This document shows positions 63,050 through 64,000 of a stretch of DNA of 64,000 nucleotides, piece by piece (positions within the stretch are counted from its first letter, which is position 1; each line of letters opens with the position of its first letter). Source of the DNA: Ilyomonas sp964249755 (GTDB lineage: Bacteria; Bacteroidota; Bacteroidia; Chitinophagales; Chitinophagaceae); the NCBI GenBank assembly GCA_964249755.1, contig CAXUDB010000001.1:310001-374000 (forward strand). Direction: 5' to 3'. The notes under the pieces are model-generated. The model had not been told where the DNA came from. It made no database searches and worked only from the letters and a program-made list of their open reading frames with translations. The translations under genes were made by a program, and so were the position numbers.

Positions 63050-63994
63050 ATGAGTGAAATTAACATGCTCGATGCAAAACAAGAGCGCGAAAACAACCGC
63101 GACATCAAATTAGAAGAGTATCTCATTGCAAAGAAAAAAGAGTACGAATCCTATGCTCCCTTCAACAAAGTAGTTGGGCTATTCTTCGGTAATATCGCGC
63201 GCATAGACCCGCTCATCCCCGTAAAAGGTAAAAAAGGCGTTACCATCACCAAACAAAAAACCGAACTTCAAATAAAACTCGCGGCAAATGTCAATGAAGT
63301 TTGCCTTGCCGCAACAGAATATGCCCTTAGTATTGGCGATAAAGATTTGCAATATGCCGTTCGCTTCCGCACCAGCAATATCACCAACGCAAAAGACGGC
63401 AATATCACCGGCATCGTCGCTGTCATCACCGATGCCCTCACACCCTTGTTAGAGCTGCCAGCCTTTCAGGAATATCAAATCACCGCCGATAGGCTCGCCG
63501 CGCTCACCGATGGCGCCAACGCCTTCAGCGATACCCGTGGCAAAGCCGCCGTTGTAAATACCGATAGCAGCCTTGCCAACGACAATTTAAATAAAGTATT
63601 TAAAGACATCCGCGCCAACATTGCCAGCCTGCGCCGCCTCCTCGTCCATTTCAATAAAACGGCTCCCGATTTTGTAAAAGGCTTCCATACAGCCGCAGCC
63701 GTAGATTACACCGGCATCCGCCACAGCGGCATCGAAGGCCTCATCATCAATACCAATACCGGTGCCCCCATCGAAGGCGCCATCATCACCGGCGAAGGCA
63801 AAAATAAAATCGCCAAAACCGACAAGAACGGCTATTACAAACTCAGTAAGCTCAAGGTAAAAGACATGAAAATCACCATCGCTGCCCCCGGCTACCAACC
63901 ACTGGTAATGGATGTCAAAATCATCCGCAGCCGAATCATCGAACTCAACGCCGGCCTTCAGGCACAGGCCGTCAATATGTCCGCCACCGCCTGA
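63050..63994 (+). CDS. Unrecognised protein with C-terminal CarboxypepD_reg-like domain
   Basis: 314 residues, a clean ATG at 63050 and TGA at 63994. No signal peptide is visible. Residues 1-215 are mostly helical and unassigned ('RENNRDIKLEEYLIAKKKEY', 'VCLAATEYALSIGDKDLQYA', 'LNKVFKDIRANIASLRRLLV'). Residues 228-300 form a carboxypeptidase-regulatory-like beta sandwich ('GIEGLIINTNTGAPIEGAII', 'IAKTDKNGYYKLSKLKVKDM', 'ITIAAPGYQPLVMDV'), which is normally found in exported proteins, so its presence in a protein without a signal peptide is odd. Codon use is strongly biased to C-ending codons (GCC, ATC, AAC, GAC), unlike most of the window. I do not recognise the family. Confidence 0.72.
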   Translation: MSEINMLDAKQERENNRDIKLEEYLIAKKKEYESYAPFNKVVGLFFGNIARIDPLIPVKGKKGVTITKQKTELQIKLAANVNEVCLAATEYALSIGDKDLQYAVRFRTSNITNAKDGNITGIVAVITDALTPLLELPAFQEYQITADRLAALTDGANAFSDTRGKAAVVNTDSSLANDNLNKVFKDIRANIASLRRLLVHFNKTAPDFVKGFHTAAAVDYTGIRHSGIEGLIINTNTGAPIEGAIITGEGKNKIAKTDKNGYYKLSKLKVKDMKITIAAPGYQPLVMDVKIIRSRIIELNAGLQAQAVNMSATA

Positions 63995-64000
63995 TTCATT

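Overview
The window looks like chromosomal DNA from a member of the Bacteroidota, most likely of the Chitinophagaceae. The evidence is two SusC/SusD pairs, FG-GAP/ASPIC lipoproteins, type IX secretion (T9SS) C-terminal sorting domains, OMP_b-brl_3-type TonB receptors, DUF3823, DUF4440 and TlpA/DUF4369 families, and few strong Shine-Dalgarno sites. The genus cannot be settled from the sequence alone. No rRNA, tRNA or CRISPR array was seen.

Layout. 1-6.3 kb (+): the 3' end of a SusC transporter, its SusD lipoprotein, a strong terminator and a 1119-residue FG-GAP/ASPIC lipoprotein. 6.4-11.2 kb (-): a broken DUF4369/thioredoxin gene, a CarboxypepD_reg-like protein, a polysaccharide deacetylase, an NTF2-like protein and an SDR. 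These are punctuated by two related ~200-bp inverted-repeat elements arranged like gene cassettes. 11.3-11.9 kb: a MITE-like element with ~70-bp terminal inverted repeats. 12-14.3 kb (+): a divergent GAPDH, a YdcZ-type small transporter and two paralogous ~105-residue proteins. 14.7-20.9 kb (+): two tandem TPR-HisKA_2 sensor kinases and a receiver-AAA-Fis (NtrC-type) regulator, followed at 21-23.8 kb by an AhpD-like protein, a monooxygenase-like ABM protein, a PNPOx-fold flavoprotein and a SLAC1/TehA-type channel.

24.1-30.7 kb (-): a two-haem-site cytochrome P460-like protein, an MBL-fold hydrolase, three alpha/beta hydrolases, a DUF6130-like protein and a second SDR. Facing them on the + strand (31.4-34.4 kb) are an AraC regulator, a DsbA-like protein and an outer-membrane barrel-like protein. 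This looks like a small-molecule detoxification or stress island. 34.4-36.3 kb is decaying DNA with an ADP-ribosylglycohydrolase pseudogene.

36.4-51.0 kb (-) is a complete polysaccharide-utilisation-like locus: GH71/99-like lipoprotein, GH43, a two-module beta-helix protein of pectate-lyase type, a DUF3823 lipoprotein, SusD and SusC. Upstream lies a membrane-spanning regulator that joins a periplasmic LamG/Kelch sensor to a cytoplasmic winged-helix domain. The expected flow is surface binding and cleavage, SusCD import, and control by the Kelch regulator.

51.2-53.2 kb is a graveyard of mobile-DNA relics: an antitoxin-like HTH gene, an IS110 transposase fragment and a serine recombinase with several nonsense codons. 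53.4-64 kb holds an orphan TonB receptor, a DedA membrane protein, an M12B-type metalloprotease and a leucine-rich-repeat protein (both with T9SS sorting domains), a DUF4440 protein, a 21-bp tandem-repeat tract and an unrecognised C-rich gene with a C-terminal CarboxypepD_reg-like domain.
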